From NCBI RefSeq assembly GCF_051020975.1, contig NW_027478168.1, positions 3,472,001-3,536,000 on the forward strand: a DNA stretch of 64,000 nucleotides, in the 5' to 3' direction. A program made the translations under genes and the position numbers. Positions 1 to 12,600 of this stretch are shown piece after piece; the first letter of the stretch is position 1; every line of letters starts with the position of its first letter. This DNA is from Osmia lignaria lignaria. Its lineage: Eukaryota; Arthropoda; Insecta; Hymenoptera; Megachilidae. The notes beneath the pieces were generated by a model. The model did no database searches. It worked only from the letters and a program-made list of their open reading frames with translations, and had not been told where the DNA came from.

Positions 1-150
1 GCGGCTTCGGAACTTTTAAATATCTTGATATATCTCGAGAACTACGCATCTGATCAAAAAATATCATAGAACATAAAAAGTAGGAAACTTAATTCTCTAC
101 AAAAAAGGTCTCTTAACATTTTGCCATAGCTCGCTTCGTTTCCGATATAT
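1..150 (+). repeat. Partial monomer at left edge
   Basis: These 150 bases are the 3' part (about m173-m322) of a monomer cut by the window edge. They appear identical to 1613-1762, including the rarer gatatat in place of gagatat just before the next monomer. This shows that the five-monomer duplication described for 1-2406 began upstream of the window. Confidence 0.95.
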
Positions 151-1438
151 TTGCAGATTTATCTCAAGGGAAGGGGCCTGACGGACATAATTCGAGATAT
201 TTCTTCTTCTTGTTGTGCTTCTTCTGCACAGCTAAGCTGGAAGTGGCATTTGCAGCTCGCAATAGTGCAGAGTTATCTCAAAGAAAGGGGCCACGGTGTT
301 TCTGTATCTCTATTATGTTGGTGCGGCTTCGGAACTGTTAAATATCTTGATATCTCTCGAGAACTACGCACCTGATCGAAAAATATCATAGAACATAAAG
401 AGTAGGAAACTTAATTCTCTACGAAAAAGGTCTCTTAACATTTTGCCATAGCTCGCTTCGTTTCCGAGATATTTGCAGATTTATCTCAAGGGAAGGGGCC
501 TGACGGACATATTTCGAGATATTTCTTCTTCTTGTTGTTCTTCTTCTGCACAGCTAAGCTGGAAGTGGCATTTGCAGCTCGCAATAGTGCAGAGTTATCT
601 CAAAGAAAGGGCCCACGGTGTTTCCGTATCTCTATTATGTTGGTGCGGCTTCGGAATTTTTAAATATCTCGATATATCTCGAAAACTACGCTTCTGATCA
701 AAAAATATCATAGAACATAAATTGTAGGAAACATAATTCTCTACAAAAAAGGTCTCTTAACATTTTGCCATAGCTCGCTTCGTTTCCGAGATATTTGCAG
801 ATTTATCTCAAGGGAAGGGGCCTGACGGACATATTTCGAGATATTTCTTCTTCTTGTTGTTCTTCTTCTGCACAGCTAAGCTGGAAGTGGCATTTGCAGC
901 TCGCAATAGTGCAGAGTTATCTCAAAGAAAGGGCCCACGGTGTTTCCGTATCTCTATTATGTTGGTATGGCTTCGGAATTTTTAAATATCTCGATATATC
1001 TCGAAAACTACGCTTCTGATCAAAAAATATCATAGAACATAAATTGTAGGAAACATAATTCTCTACAAAAAAGGTCTCTTAACATTTTGCCATAGCTCGC
1101 TTCGTTTCCGAGATATTTGCAGATTTATCTCAAGGGAAGGGGCCTGACGGACATATTTCGAGATATTTCTTCTTCTTGTTGTTCTTCTTCTGCACAGCTA
1201 AACTGGAAGTGGCATTTCCAGCTCGCAATAGTGCAGAGTTATCTCAAAGAAAGGGGCCACGGTGTTTCTGTATCTCTATTATGTTGGTGCGGCTTCGGAA
1301 CTTTTAAATATCTTGATATATCTCGAGAACTACGCATCTGATCAAAGAATATCATAGAACATAAAAAGTAGGAAACTTAATTCTCTACAAAAAAGGTCTC
1401 TTAACATTTTGCCATAGCTCGCTTCGTTTCCGAGATAT

Positions 1439-1762
1439 TTACGCAGATTTATCTCAAGGGAAGGGGCCTGACGGACATATTTCGAGATATTTCTTCTTCT
1501 TGTTGTTCTTCTTCTGCACAGCTAAACTGGAAGTGGCATTTCCAGCTCGCAATAGTGCAGAGTTATCTCAAAGAAAGGGGCCACGGTGTTTCTGTATCTC
1601 TATTATGTTGGTGCGGCTTCGGAACTTTTAAATATCTTGATATATCTCGAGAACTACGCATCTGATCAAAAAATATCATAGAACATAAAAAGTAGGAAAC
1701 TTAATTCTCTACAAAAAAGGTCTCTTAACATTTTGCCATAGCTCGCTTCGTTTCCGATATAT
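1439..1762 (+). repeat. 324-bp monomer with 2-bp insertion
   Basis: At its start the monomer reads tttacgcagattt where others read tttgcagattt, which adds two bases and shifts the next monomer to 1763. Otherwise it resembles its left neighbour at 1117. It is the only length variant in the first 16.5 kb. Confidence 0.9.
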
Positions 1763-3375
1763 TTGCAGATTTATCTCAAGGGAAGGGGCCTGACGGACAT
1801 AATTCGAGATATTTCTTCTTCTTGTTGTGCTTCTTCTGCACAGCTAAGCTGGAAGTGGCATTTGCAGCTCGCAATAGTGCAGAGTTATCTCAAAGAAAGG
1901 GGCCACGGTGTTTCTGTATCTCTATTATGTTGGTGCGGCTTCGGAACTGTTAAATATCTTGATATATCTCGAGAACTACGCACCTGATCGAAAAATATCA
2001 TAGAACATAAAGAGTAGGAAACTTAATTCTCTACAAAAAAGGTCTCTTAACATTTTGCCATAGCTCGCTTCGTTTCCGAGATATTTGCAGATTTATCTCA
2101 AGGGAAGGGGCCTGACGGACATATTTCGAGATATTTCTTCTTCTTGTTGTTCTTCTTCTGCACAGCTAAGCTGGAAGTGGCATTTGCAGCTCGCAATAGT
2201 GCAGAGTTATCTCAAAGAAAGGGCCCACGGTGTTTCCGTATCTCTATTATGTTGGTGCGGCTTCGGAATTTTGAAATATCTCGATATATCTCGAAAACTA
2301 CGCTTCTGATCAAAAAATATCATAGAATATAAATTGTAGGAAACATAATTCTCTACAAAAAAGGTCTCTTAGTATTTTGCCATAGCTCGCTTCGTTTCCG
2401 AGATATTTGCAGATATATCTCAAGGGAAGGGGCCTGACGGACATATTTCGAGATATTTCTTCTTCTTGTTGTTCTTCTTCTGCACAGCTAAGCTGGAAGT
2501 GGCATTTACAGCTCGCAATAGTGCAGAGTTATCTCAAAGAAAGGGGCCACGGTGTTTCTGTATCTCTACTATGTTGGTGCGGCTTCGGAACTTTTAAATA
2601 TCTTGATATATCTCGAGAACTGCGCATCTGATCAAAAAATATCATAGAACATAAAAAGTAGGAAACTTAATTCTCTACAAAAAAGGTCTCTTAACATTTT
2701 GCCATAGCTCTCTTCGTTTCCGAGATATTTCCAGATTTATCTCAAGGGAAGGGGCCTGACGGACATATTTCGAGATATTTCTTCTTCTTGTTGTTCTTCT
2801 TCTGCACAGCTGAGCTGGAAGTGGCATTTGCAGCTCGCAATAGTCCAGAGTTATCTCAAAGAAAGGGGCCACGGTGTTTCTGTATCTCTATTATGTTGCT
2901 GCGGCTTCGGAACTTTTAAATATCTTGATATATCTCGAGAACTGCGCATCTGATCAAAAAATATCATAGAACATAAAAAGTAGGAAACTTAATTCTCTAC
3001 AAAAAAGGTCTCTTAACATTTTGCCATAGCTCGCTTCGTTTCCGAGATATTTGCAGATTTATCTCAAGGGAAGGGGCCTGACGGACATATTTCGAGATAT
3101 TTCTTCTTCTTGTTGTTCTTCCTCTGCACAGCTAAGCTGGAAGTGGCATTTGCAGCTCGCAATAGTGCAGAGTTATCTCAAAGAAAGGGGCCACGTTGTT
3201 TCTGTATCTCTATTATGTTGGTGCGGCTTCGGAACTTTTAAATATCTTGATATATCTCGAGAACTACGCATCTGATAAAAAAATATCATACAACATAAAA
3301 AGTAGGAAACTTAATTCTCTACAAAAAAGGTCTCTTAACATTTTGCCATAGCTCGCTTCGTTTCCGAGATATTTG

Positions 3376-3513
3376 CAGATTTATCTCAAGGGAAGGGGCC
3401 TGACGGACATATTTCGAGATATTTCTTCTTCTTGTTGTTCTTCCTCTGCACAGCTAAGCTGGAAGTGGCATTTGCAGCTCGCAATAGTGCAGAGTTATCT
3501 CAAAGAAAGGGGC
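3376..3513 (+). repeat. Internal direct repeat inside the monomer, 114-bp offset
   Basis: Two related 24-bp segments lie at m4-27 (3376-3399) and m118-141 (3490-3513). They match at 21 of 24 positions, sharing cag, ttatctcaa and aaggggc. Just after them cctgacgg in the first copy corresponds to ccacgg in the second. In the open frame the two copies read as Q-x-Y-L-K-x-R-G twice. This suggests that the 322-bp unit arose partly by an internal duplication of about 114 bp, later diverged. A third copy is not convincing. Confidence 0.8.
3400..3453 (+). other. 3' splice-site-like motif: ctgac, pyrimidine tract, cacag
   Basis: Each monomer carries ctgac (m28-32; ctaac in many variants), then about 25 nt that are almost all pyrimidine (m51-75, tct and tgt triplets), then gcacag at m76-81. 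From the branch-like A to the AG is about 50 nt. This order matches the metazoan 3' splice-site consensus (branch point yUnAy, polypyrimidine tract, yAG). On the other strand the tract is purine-rich (gaa and aag triplets), resembling exonic splicing enhancers. No matching exon or 5' splice site was identified, so this is a sequence resemblance only, which may matter if the array is transcribed on the + strand. Confidence 0.4.
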
Positions 3514-3582
3514 CACGGTGTTTCTGTATCTCTATTATGTTGGTGCGGCTTCGGAACTTTTAAATATCTTGATATATCTCGA
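3414..3582. repeat. 9-bp inverted repeat within the monomer
   Basis: tcgagatat at 3414-3422 (m42-50) is the exact reverse complement of atatctcga at 3574-3582 (m202-210). The related cgagatattt also occurs as a direct copy at the monomer boundary (m315 into m3 of the next unit). The right arm continues into the palindrome ctcgag in most monomers but reads ctcgaa in the minority haplotype ending in aaaactacgc. Short dyads are common in satellites; a structural or protein-binding role here is conjecture. Confidence 0.7.
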
Positions 3583-3597
3583 GAACTACGCATCTGA

Positions 3598-3694
3598 TCA
3601 AAAAATATCATAGAACATAAAAAGTAGGAAACTTAATTCTCTACAAAAAAGGTCTCTTAACATTTTGCCATAGCTCGCTTCGTTTCCGAGATAT
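3598..3694 (+). repeat. A/T-rich tail of the monomer
   Basis: m226-322 contains two A-runs (six A at m228-233 and a similar run before ggtctc) and little GC until the gctcgcttcg segment near its end. It carries most haplotype-defining sites: atcatag or atcgtag, gaacat or gaagat, aaaaagtagg or aaattgtagg, gaaact or gaatct, ctacaaaaaa or ctacaaataaa, ctctt or ctctc. Three of the four whole-monomer copy-number differences between the two macro-unit copies have breakpoints in this tail. No gene or promoter is apparent. Confidence 0.8.
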
Positions 3695-6600
3695 TTGCAG
3701 ATTTATCTCAAGGGAAGGGGCCTGACGGACATATTTCGAGATATTTCTTCTTCTTGTTGTTCTTCTTCTGCACAGCTAAGCTGGAAGTGGCATTTGCGGC
3801 TCGCACTAGTGCAGAGTTATCTCAAAGAAAGGGGCCACGGTGTTTCTGTATCTCTATTATGTTGGTGCGGCTTCGGAACTTTTAAATATCTCGATATATC
3901 TCGAAAACTACGCCTCTGATCAAAAAATATCATAGAACATAAATTGTAGGAAACATAATTCTCTACAAGAAAGGTCTCTTAGTATTTTGCCATAGCTCGC
4001 TTCGTTTCCGAGATATTTGCAGATATATCTCAAGGGAAGGGGCCTGACGGACATATTTCGAGATATTTCTTCTTCTTGTTGTTCTTCTTCTGCACAGCTA
4101 AGCTGGAAGTGGCATTTACAGCTCGCAATAGTGCAGAGTTATCTCAAAGAAAGGGGCCACGGTGTTTCTGTATCTCTATTATGTTGGTGCGGCTTCGGAA
4201 CTTTTAAATATCTTGATATATCTCGAGAACTGCGCATCTGATCAAAAAATATCATAGAACATAAAAAGTAGGAAACTTAATTCTCTACAAAAAAGGTCTC
4301 TTAACATTTTGCCATAGCTCGCTTCGTTTCCGAGATATTTGCAGATTTATCTCAAGGGAAGGGGCCTAACGGACATATTTCGAGATATTTCTTCTTCTTG
4401 TTGTTCTTCTTCTGCACAGCTAAACTGGAAGTGGCATGTCCAGCTCGCAATAGTGCAGAGTTATCTCAAAGAAAGGGGCCACGGTGTTTCTGTATCTCTA
4501 TTATGTTGGTGCGGCTTCGGAACTTTTAAATATCTCGATATATCTCGAAAACTACGCCTCTGATCAAAAAATATCATAGAACATAAAAAGTAGGAAACTT
4601 AATTCTCTACAAAAAAGGTCTCTTAACATTTTGCCATAGCTCGCTTCGTTTCCGAGATATTTGCAGATATATCTCAAGGGAAGGGGCCTGACGGACATAT
4701 TTCGAGATATTTCTTCTTCTTGTTGTTCTTCTTCTGCACAGCTAAGCTGGAAGTGGCATTTACAGCTCGCAATAGTGCAAAGTTATCTCAAAGAAAGGGG
4801 CCACGGTGTTTCTGTATCTCTATTATGTTGGTGCGGCTTCGGAACTTTTAAATATCTTGATATATCTCGAGAACTGCGCATCTGATCAAAAAATATCATA
4901 GAACATAAAAAGTAGGAAACTTAATTCTCAACAAAAAAGGTCTCTTAACATTTTGCCATAGCTCGCTTCGTTTCCGAGATATTTGCAGATTTATCTCAAG
5001 GGAAGGGGCCTGACGGACATATTTCGAGATATTTCTTCTTCTTGTTGTTCTTCCTCTGCACAGCTAAGCTGGAAGTGGCATTTGCAGCTCGCAATAGTGC
5101 AGAGTTATCTCAAAGAAAGGGGCCACGGTGTTTCTGTATCTCTATTATGTTGGTGCGGCTTCGGAACTTTTAAATATCTTGATATATCTCGAGAACTACG
5201 CATCTGATCAAAAAATATCATAGAACATAAAAAGTAGGAAACTTAATTCTCTACAAAAAAGGTCTCTTAACATTTTGCCATAGCTCGCTTCGTTTCCGAA
5301 ATATTTGCAGATTTATCTCAAGGGAAGGGGCCTGACGGACATATTTCGAGATATTTCTTCTTCTTGTTGTTCTTCTTCTGCACAGCTAAGCTGGAAGTGG
5401 CATTTGCGGCTCGCACTAGTGCAGAGTTATCTCAAAGAAAGGGGCCACGGTGTTTCTGTATCTCTATTATGTTGGTGCGGCTTCGGAACTTTTAAATATC
5501 TCGATATATCTCGAAAACTACGCATCTGATAAAAAAATATCATACAACATAAAAAGTAGGAAACTTAATTCTCTACAAAAAAGGTCTCTTAACATTTTGC
5601 CATAGCTCGCTTCGTTTCCGAGATATTTGCAGATTTATCTCAAGGGAAGGGGCCTGACGGACATATTTCGAGATATTTCTTCTTCTTGTTGTTCTTCCTC
5701 TGCACAGCTAAGCTGGAAGTGGCATTTGCAGCTCGCAATAGTGCAGAGTTATCTCAAAGAAAGGGGCCACGGTGTTTCTGTATCTCTATTATGTTGGTGC
5801 GGCTTCGGAACTTTTAAATATCTTGATATATCTCGAGAACTACGCATCTGATCAAAAAATATCATAGAACATAAAAAGTAGGAAACTTAATTCTCTACAA
5901 AAAAGGTCTCTTAACATTTTGCCATAGCTCGCTTCGTTTCCGAGATATTTGCAGATTTATCTCAAGGGAAGGGGCCTGACGGACATATTTCGAGATATTT
6001 CTTCTTCTTGTTGTTCTTCTTCTGCACAGCTAAACTGGAAGTGGCATGTCCAGCTCGCAATAGTGCAGAGTTATCTCAAAGAAAGGGGCCACGGTGTTTC
6101 TGTATCTCTATTATGTTGGTGCGGCTTCGGAACTTTTAAATATCTTGATATATCTCGAGAACTGCGCATCTGATCAAAAAATATCATAGAACATAAAAAG
6201 TAGGAAACTTAATTCTCTACAAAAAAGGTCTCTTAACATTTTGCCATAGCTCGCTTCGTTTCCGAGATATTTGCAGATTTATCTCAAGGGAAGGGGCCTG
6301 ACGGACATATTTCGAGATATTTCTTCTTCTTATTGTTCTTCTTCTGCACAGCTAAACTGGAAGTGGCATTTCCAGCTCGCAATAGTGCAGAGTTATCTCA
6401 AAGAAAGGGGCCACGGTGTTTCTGTATCTCTATTATGTTGGTGCGGCTTCGGAACTTTTAAATATCTTGATATATCTCGAGAACTACGCCTCTGATCAAA
6501 AAATATCATAGAACATAAATTGTAGGAAACATAATTCTCTACAAAAAAGGTCTCTTAACATTTTGCCATAGCTCGCTTCGTTTCCGAGATATTTGCAGAT

Positions 6601-9600
6601 ATATCTCAAGGGAAGGGGCCTGACGGACATATTTCGAGATATTTCTTCTTCTTGTTGTTCTTCTTCTGCACAGCTAAGCTGGAAGTGGCATTTACAGCTC
6701 GCAATAGTGCAAAGTTATCTCAAAGAAAGGGGCCACGGTGTTTCTGTATCTCTATTATGTTGGTGCGGCTTCGGAACTTTTAAATATCTTGATATATCTC
6801 GAGAACTGCGCATCTGATCAAAAAATATCATAGAACATAAAAAGTAGGAAACTTAATTCTCAACAAAAAAGGTCTCTTAACATTTTGCCATAGCTCGCTT
6901 CGTTTCCGAGATATTTGCAGATTTATCTCAAGGGAAGGGGCCTGACGGACATATTTCGAGATATTTCTTCTTCTTGTTGTTCTTCCTCTGCACAGCTAAG
7001 CTGGAAGTGGCATTTGCAGCTCGCAATAGTGCAGAGTTATCTCAAAGAAAGGGGCCACGGTGTTTCTGTATCTCTATTATGTTGGTGCGGCTTCGGAACT
7101 TTTAAATATCTTGATATATCTCGAGAACTACGCATCTGATCAAAAAATATCATAGAACATAAAAAGTAGGAAACTTAATTCTCTACAAAAAAGGTCTCTT
7201 AACATTTTGCCATAGCTCGCTTCGTTTCCGAAATATTTGCAGATTTATCTCAAGGGAAGGGGCCTGACGGACATATTTCGAGATATTTCTTCTTCTTGTT
7301 GTTCTTCTTCTGCACAGCTAAGCTGGAAGTGGCATTTGCGGCTCGCACTAGTGCAGAGTTATCTCAAAGAAAGGGGCCACGGTGTTTCTGTATCTCTATT
7401 ATGTTGGTGCGGCTTCGGAACTTTTAAATATCTCGATATATCTCGAAAACTACGCTTCTGATCAAAAAATATCATAGAACATAAATTGTAGGAAACATAA
7501 TTCTCTACAAAAAAGGTCTCTTAGTATTTTGCCATAGCTCGCTTCGTTTCCGAGATATTTGCAGATATATCTCAAGGGAAGGGGCCTGACGGACATATTT
7601 CGAGATATTTCTTCTTCTTGTTGTTCTTCTTCTGCACAGCTAAGCTGGAAGTGGCATTTACAGCTCGCAATAGTGCAGAGTTATCTCAAAGAAAGGGGCC
7701 ACGGTGTTTCTGTATCTCTACTATGTTGGTGCGGCTTCGGAACTTTTAAATATCTTGATATATCTCGAGAACTGCGCATCTGATCAAAAAATATCATTGA
7801 ACATAAAAAGTAGGAAACTTAATTCTCTACAAAAAAGGTCTCTTAACATTTTGCCATAGCTCTCTTCGTTTCCGAGATATTTGCAGATTTATCTCAAGGG
7901 AAGGGGCCTGACGGACATATTTCGAGATATTTCTTCTTCTTGTTGTTCTTCTTCTGCACAGCTGAGCTGGAAGTGGCATTTGCAGCTCGCAATAGTCCAG
8001 CGTTATCTCAAAGAAAGGGGCCACGGTGTTTCTGTATCTCTATTATGTTGCTGCGGCTTCGGAACTTTTAAATATCTTGATATATCTCGAGAACTGCGCA
8101 TCTGATCAAAAAATATCATAGAACATAAAAAGTAGGAAACTTAATTCTCTACAAAAAAGGTCTCTTAACATTTTGCCATAGCTCGCTTCGTTTCCGAGAT
8201 ATTTGCAGATTTATCTCAAGGGAAGGGGCCTGACGGACATATTTCGAGATATTTCTTCTTCTTGTTGTTCTTCCTCTGCACAGCTAAGCTGGAAGTGGCA
8301 TTTGCAGCTCGCAATAGTGCAGAGTTATCTCAAAGAAAGGGGCCACGTTGTTTCTGTATCTCTATTATGTTGGTGCGGCTTCGGAACTTTTAAATATCTT
8401 GATATATCTCGAGAACTACGCATCTGATCAAAAAATATCATAGAACATAAAAAGTAGGAAACTTAATTCTATACAAAAAAGGTCTCTTAACATTTTGCCA
8501 TAGCTCGCTTCGTTTCCGAGATATTTGCAGATTTATCTCAAGGGAAGGGGCCTGACGGACATATTTCGAGATATTTCTTCTTCTTGTTGTTCTTCTTCTG
8601 CACAGCTAAACTGGAAGTGGCATTTCCAGCTCGCAATAGTGGAGAGTTATCTCAAAGAAAGGGGCCACGATGTTTCTGTATCTCTATTATGTTGGTGCGG
8701 CTTCGGAACTTTTAAATATCTTGATATATCTCGAGAACTACGCATCTGATCAAAAAATATTATAGAACATAAAAAGTAGGAAACCTAATTCTCCACAAAA
8801 AAGGTCTCTTAACATTTTGCCATAGCTCGCTTCGTTTCCGAGATATTTGCAGATTTATCTCAAGGGAAGGGGCCTGACGGACATATTTCGAGATATTTCT
8901 TCTTCTTGTTGTTCTTCTTCTGCACAGCTAAACTGGAAGTGGCATTTCCAGCTCGCAATAGTGCAGAGTTATCTCAAAGAAAGGAGCCACGGTGTTTCTG
9001 TATCTCTATTATGTTGGTGCGGCTTCGGAACTTTTAAATATCTTGATATATCTCGAGAACTACGCATCTGATCAAAAAATATCGTAGAACATAAAAAGTA
9101 GGAAACTTAATTCTCTACAAGAAAGGTCTCTTAGTATTTTGCCATAGCTCGCTTCGTTTCCGAGATATTTGCAGATATATCTCAAGGGAAGGGGCCTGAC
9201 GGACATATTTCGAGATATTTCTTCTTCTTGTTGTTCTTCTTCTGCACAGCTAAGCTGGAAGTGGCATTTACAGCTCGCAATAGTGCAGAGTTATCTCAAA
9301 GAAAGGGGCCACGGTGTTTCTGTATCTCTATTATGTTGGTGCGGCTTCGGAACTTTTAAATATCTTGATATATCTCGAGAACTACGCATCTGATCAAAAA
9401 ATATCATAGAACATAAAAAGTAGGAAACTTAATTCTCTACAAAAAAGGTCTCTTAACATTTTGCCATAGCTCGCTTCGTTTCCGAGATATTTGCAGATAT
9501 ATCTCAAGGGAAGGGGCCTGACGGACATATTTCGAGATATTTCTTCTTCTTGTTGTTCTTCTTCTGCACAGCTAAGCTGGAAGTGGCATTTACAGCTCGC

Positions 9601-12600
9601 AATAGTGCAAAGTTATCTCAAAGAAAGGGGCCACGGTGTTTCTGTATCTCTACTATGTTGGTGCGGCTTCGGAACTTTTAAATATCTTGATATATCTCGA
9701 GAACTACGCATCTGATCAAAAAATATCATAGAACATAAAAAGTAGGAAACTTAATTCTCTACAAAAAAGGTCTCTTAACATTTTGCCATAGCTCGCTTCG
9801 TTTCCGAAATATTTGCAGATTTATCTCAAGGGAAGGGGCCTGACGGACATATTTCGAGATATTTCTTCTTCTTGTTGTTCTTCTTCTGCACAGCTAAGCT
9901 GGAAGTGGCATTTGCGGCTCGCACTAGTGCAGAGTTATCTCAAAGAAAGGGGCCACGGTGTTTCTGTATCTCTATTATGTTGGTGCGGCTTCGGAACTTT
10001 TAAATATCTCGATATATCTCGAAAACTACGCTTCTGATCAAAAAATATCATAGAACATAAATTGTAGGAAACATAATTCTCTACAAAAAAGGTCTCTTAG
10101 TATTTTGCCATAGCTCGCTTCGTTTCCGAGATATTTGCAGATATATCTCAAGGGAAGGGGCCTGACGGACATATTTCGAGATATTTCTTCTTCTTGTTGT
10201 TCTTCTTCTGCACAGCTAAGCTGGAAGTGGCATTTACAGCTCGCAATAGTGCAGAGTTATCTCAAAGAAAGGGGCCACGGTGTTTCTGTATCTCTACTAT
10301 GTTGGTGCGGCTTCGGAACTTTTAAATATCTTGATATATCTCGAGAACTGCGCATCTGATCAAAAAATATCATTGAACATAAAAAGTAGGAAACTTAATT
10401 CTCTACAAAAAAGGTCTCTTAACATTTTGCCATAGCTCTCTTCGTTTCCGAGATATTTGCAGATTTATCTCAAGGGAAGGGGCCTGACGGACATATTTCG
10501 AGATATTTCTTCTTCTTGTTGTTCTTCTTCTGCACAGCTGAGCTGGAAGTGGCATTTGCAGCTCGCAATAGTCCAGCGTTATCTCAAAGAAAGGGGCCAC
10601 GGTGTTTCTGTATCTCTATTATGTTGCTGCGGCTTCGGAACTTTTAAATATCTTGATATATCTCGAGAACTGCGCATCTGATCAAAAAATATCATAGAAC
10701 ATAAAAAGTAGGAAACTTAATTCTCTACAAAAAAGGTCTCTTAACATTTTGCCATAGCTCGCTTCGTTTCCGAGATATTTGCAGATTTATCTCAAGGGAA
10801 GGGGCCTGACGGACATATTTCGAGATATTTCTTCTTCTTGTTGTTCTTCCTCTGCACAGCTAAGCTGGAAGTGGCATTTGCAGCTCGCAATAGTGCAGAG
10901 TTATCTCAAAGAAAGGGGCCACGTTGTTTCTGTATCTCTATTATGTTGGTGCGGCTTCGGAACTTTTAAATATCTTGATATATCTCGAGAACTACGCATC
11001 TGATAAAAAAATATCATACAACATAAAAAGTAGGAAACTTAATTCTCTACAAAAAAGGTCTCTTAACATTTTGCCATAGCTCGCTTCGTTTCCGAGATAT
11101 TTGCAGATTTATCTCAAGGGAAGGGGCCTGACGGACATATTTCGAGATATTTCTTCTTCTTGTTGTTCTTCCTCTGCACAGCTAAGCTGGAAGTGGCATT
11201 TGCAGCTCGCAATAGTGCAGAGTTATCTCAAAGAAAGGGGCCACGGTGTTTCTGTATCTCTATTATGTTGGTGCGGCTTCGGAACTTTTAAATATCTTGA
11301 TATATCTCGAGAACTACGCATCTGATCAAAAAATATCATAGAACATAAAAAGTAGGAAACTTAATTCTCTACAAAAAAGGTCTCTTAACATTTTGCCATA
11401 GCTCGCTTCGTTTCCGAGATATTTGCAGATTTATCTCAAGGGAAGGGGCCTGACGGACATATTTCGAGATATTTCTTCTTCTTGTTGTTCTTCTTCTGCA
11501 CAGCTAAGCTGGAAGTGGCATTTGCGGCTCGCACTAGTGCAGAGTTATCTCAAAGAAAGGGGCCACGGTGTTTCTGTATCTCTATTATGTTGGTGCGGCT
11601 TCGGAACTTTTAAATATCTCGATATATCTCGAAAACTACGCCTCCGATCAAAAAATATCATAGAACGTAAATTGTAGGAAACATAATTCTCTACAAGAAA
11701 GGTCTCTTAATATTTTGCCATAGCTCGCTTCGTTTCCGAGATATTTGCAGATATATCTCAAGGGAAGGGGCCTGACGGACATATTTCGAGATATTTCTTC
11801 TTCTTGTTGTTCTTCTTCTGCACAGCTAAGCTGGAAGTGGCATTTACAGCTCGCAATAGTGCAGAGTTATCTCAAAGAAAGGGGCCACGGTGTTTCTGTA
11901 TCTCTATTATGTTGGTGCGGCTTCGGAACTTTTAAATATCTTGATATATCTCGAGAACTGCGCATCTGATCAAAAAATATCATAGAACATAAAAAGTAGG
12001 AAACTTAATTCTCTACAAAAAAGGTCTCTTAACATTTTGCCATAGCTCGCATCGTTTCCGAGATATTTGCAGATTTATCTCAAGGGAAGGGGCCTAACGG
12101 ACATATTTCGAGATATTTCTTCTTCTTGTTGTTCTTCTTCTGCACAGCTAAACTGGAAGTGGCATGTCCAGCTCGCAATAGTGCAGAGTTATCTCAAAGA
12201 AAGGGGCCACGGTGTTTCTGTATCTCTATTATGTTGGTGCGGCTTCGGAACTTTTAAATATCTTGATATATCTCGAGAACTGCGCATCTGATCAAAAAAT
12301 ATCATAGAACATAAAAAGTAGGAAACTTAATTCTCTACAAAAAAGGTCTCTTAACATTTTGCCATAGCACGCTTCGTTTCCGAGATATTTGCAGATTTAT
12401 CTCAAGGGAAGGGGCCTGACGGACATATTTCGAGATATTTCTTCTTCTTATTGTTCTTCTTCTGCACAGCTAAACTGGAAGTGGCATTTCCAGCTCGCAA
12501 TAGTGCAGAGTTATCTCAAAGAAAGGGGCCACGGTGTTTCTGTATCTCTATTATGTTGGTGCGGCTTCGGAACTTTTAAATATCTTGATATATCTCGAGA

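Larger units (their letters stand above)
1..2406 (+). repeat. Left block: duplicated group of five monomers
   Basis: Monomers 151 and 1763 share a rare set of changes (ataattcgag, tgtgcttcttc, ggaactgtt, cacctgatcg, ataaagagtagg) and differ at about two sites. Their displacement is 1612 bp, five monomers plus the 2-bp insertion in 1439-1762. The following monomers (473, 795, 2085) share gcccacgg, tttccgta and a tail with ctcgaaaactacgcttc and aaattgtagg. Monomers 473 and 795 are nearly identical neighbours (gtgcgg versus gtatgg). This is a tandem higher-order duplication cut by the window edge. Confidence 0.88.
3373..3694 (+). repeat. Representative near-consensus 322-bp monomer
   Basis: This copy is close to the majority sequence and serves as the reference for positions m1-m322. 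A hand count on the consensus gives about 65 G and 61 C in 322 bases (about 39% G+C) and 11 CpG dinucleotides, near the roughly 12 expected from base composition. The head (m1-225) is richer in G+C (about 43%) than the tail (m226-322, about 31%). The head is open in one frame from a TTG triplet to a TGA, 74 codons, in most monomers. Because 322 is not a multiple of three the frame shifts at every monomer boundary, so no longer reading frame forms. The length is close to two nucleosomal repeats, which is inference only. Confidence 0.95.

Noticed and set aside
3373..3694. A CENP-B box in the monomer
   Set aside because: cttcgtttccgag at the monomer end resembles the first half of the box (ttcgtt), but the required downstream A and CGGG are absent, and tttcgagatattt lacks CGGG too. 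No match to the core consensus was found on either strand by eye.
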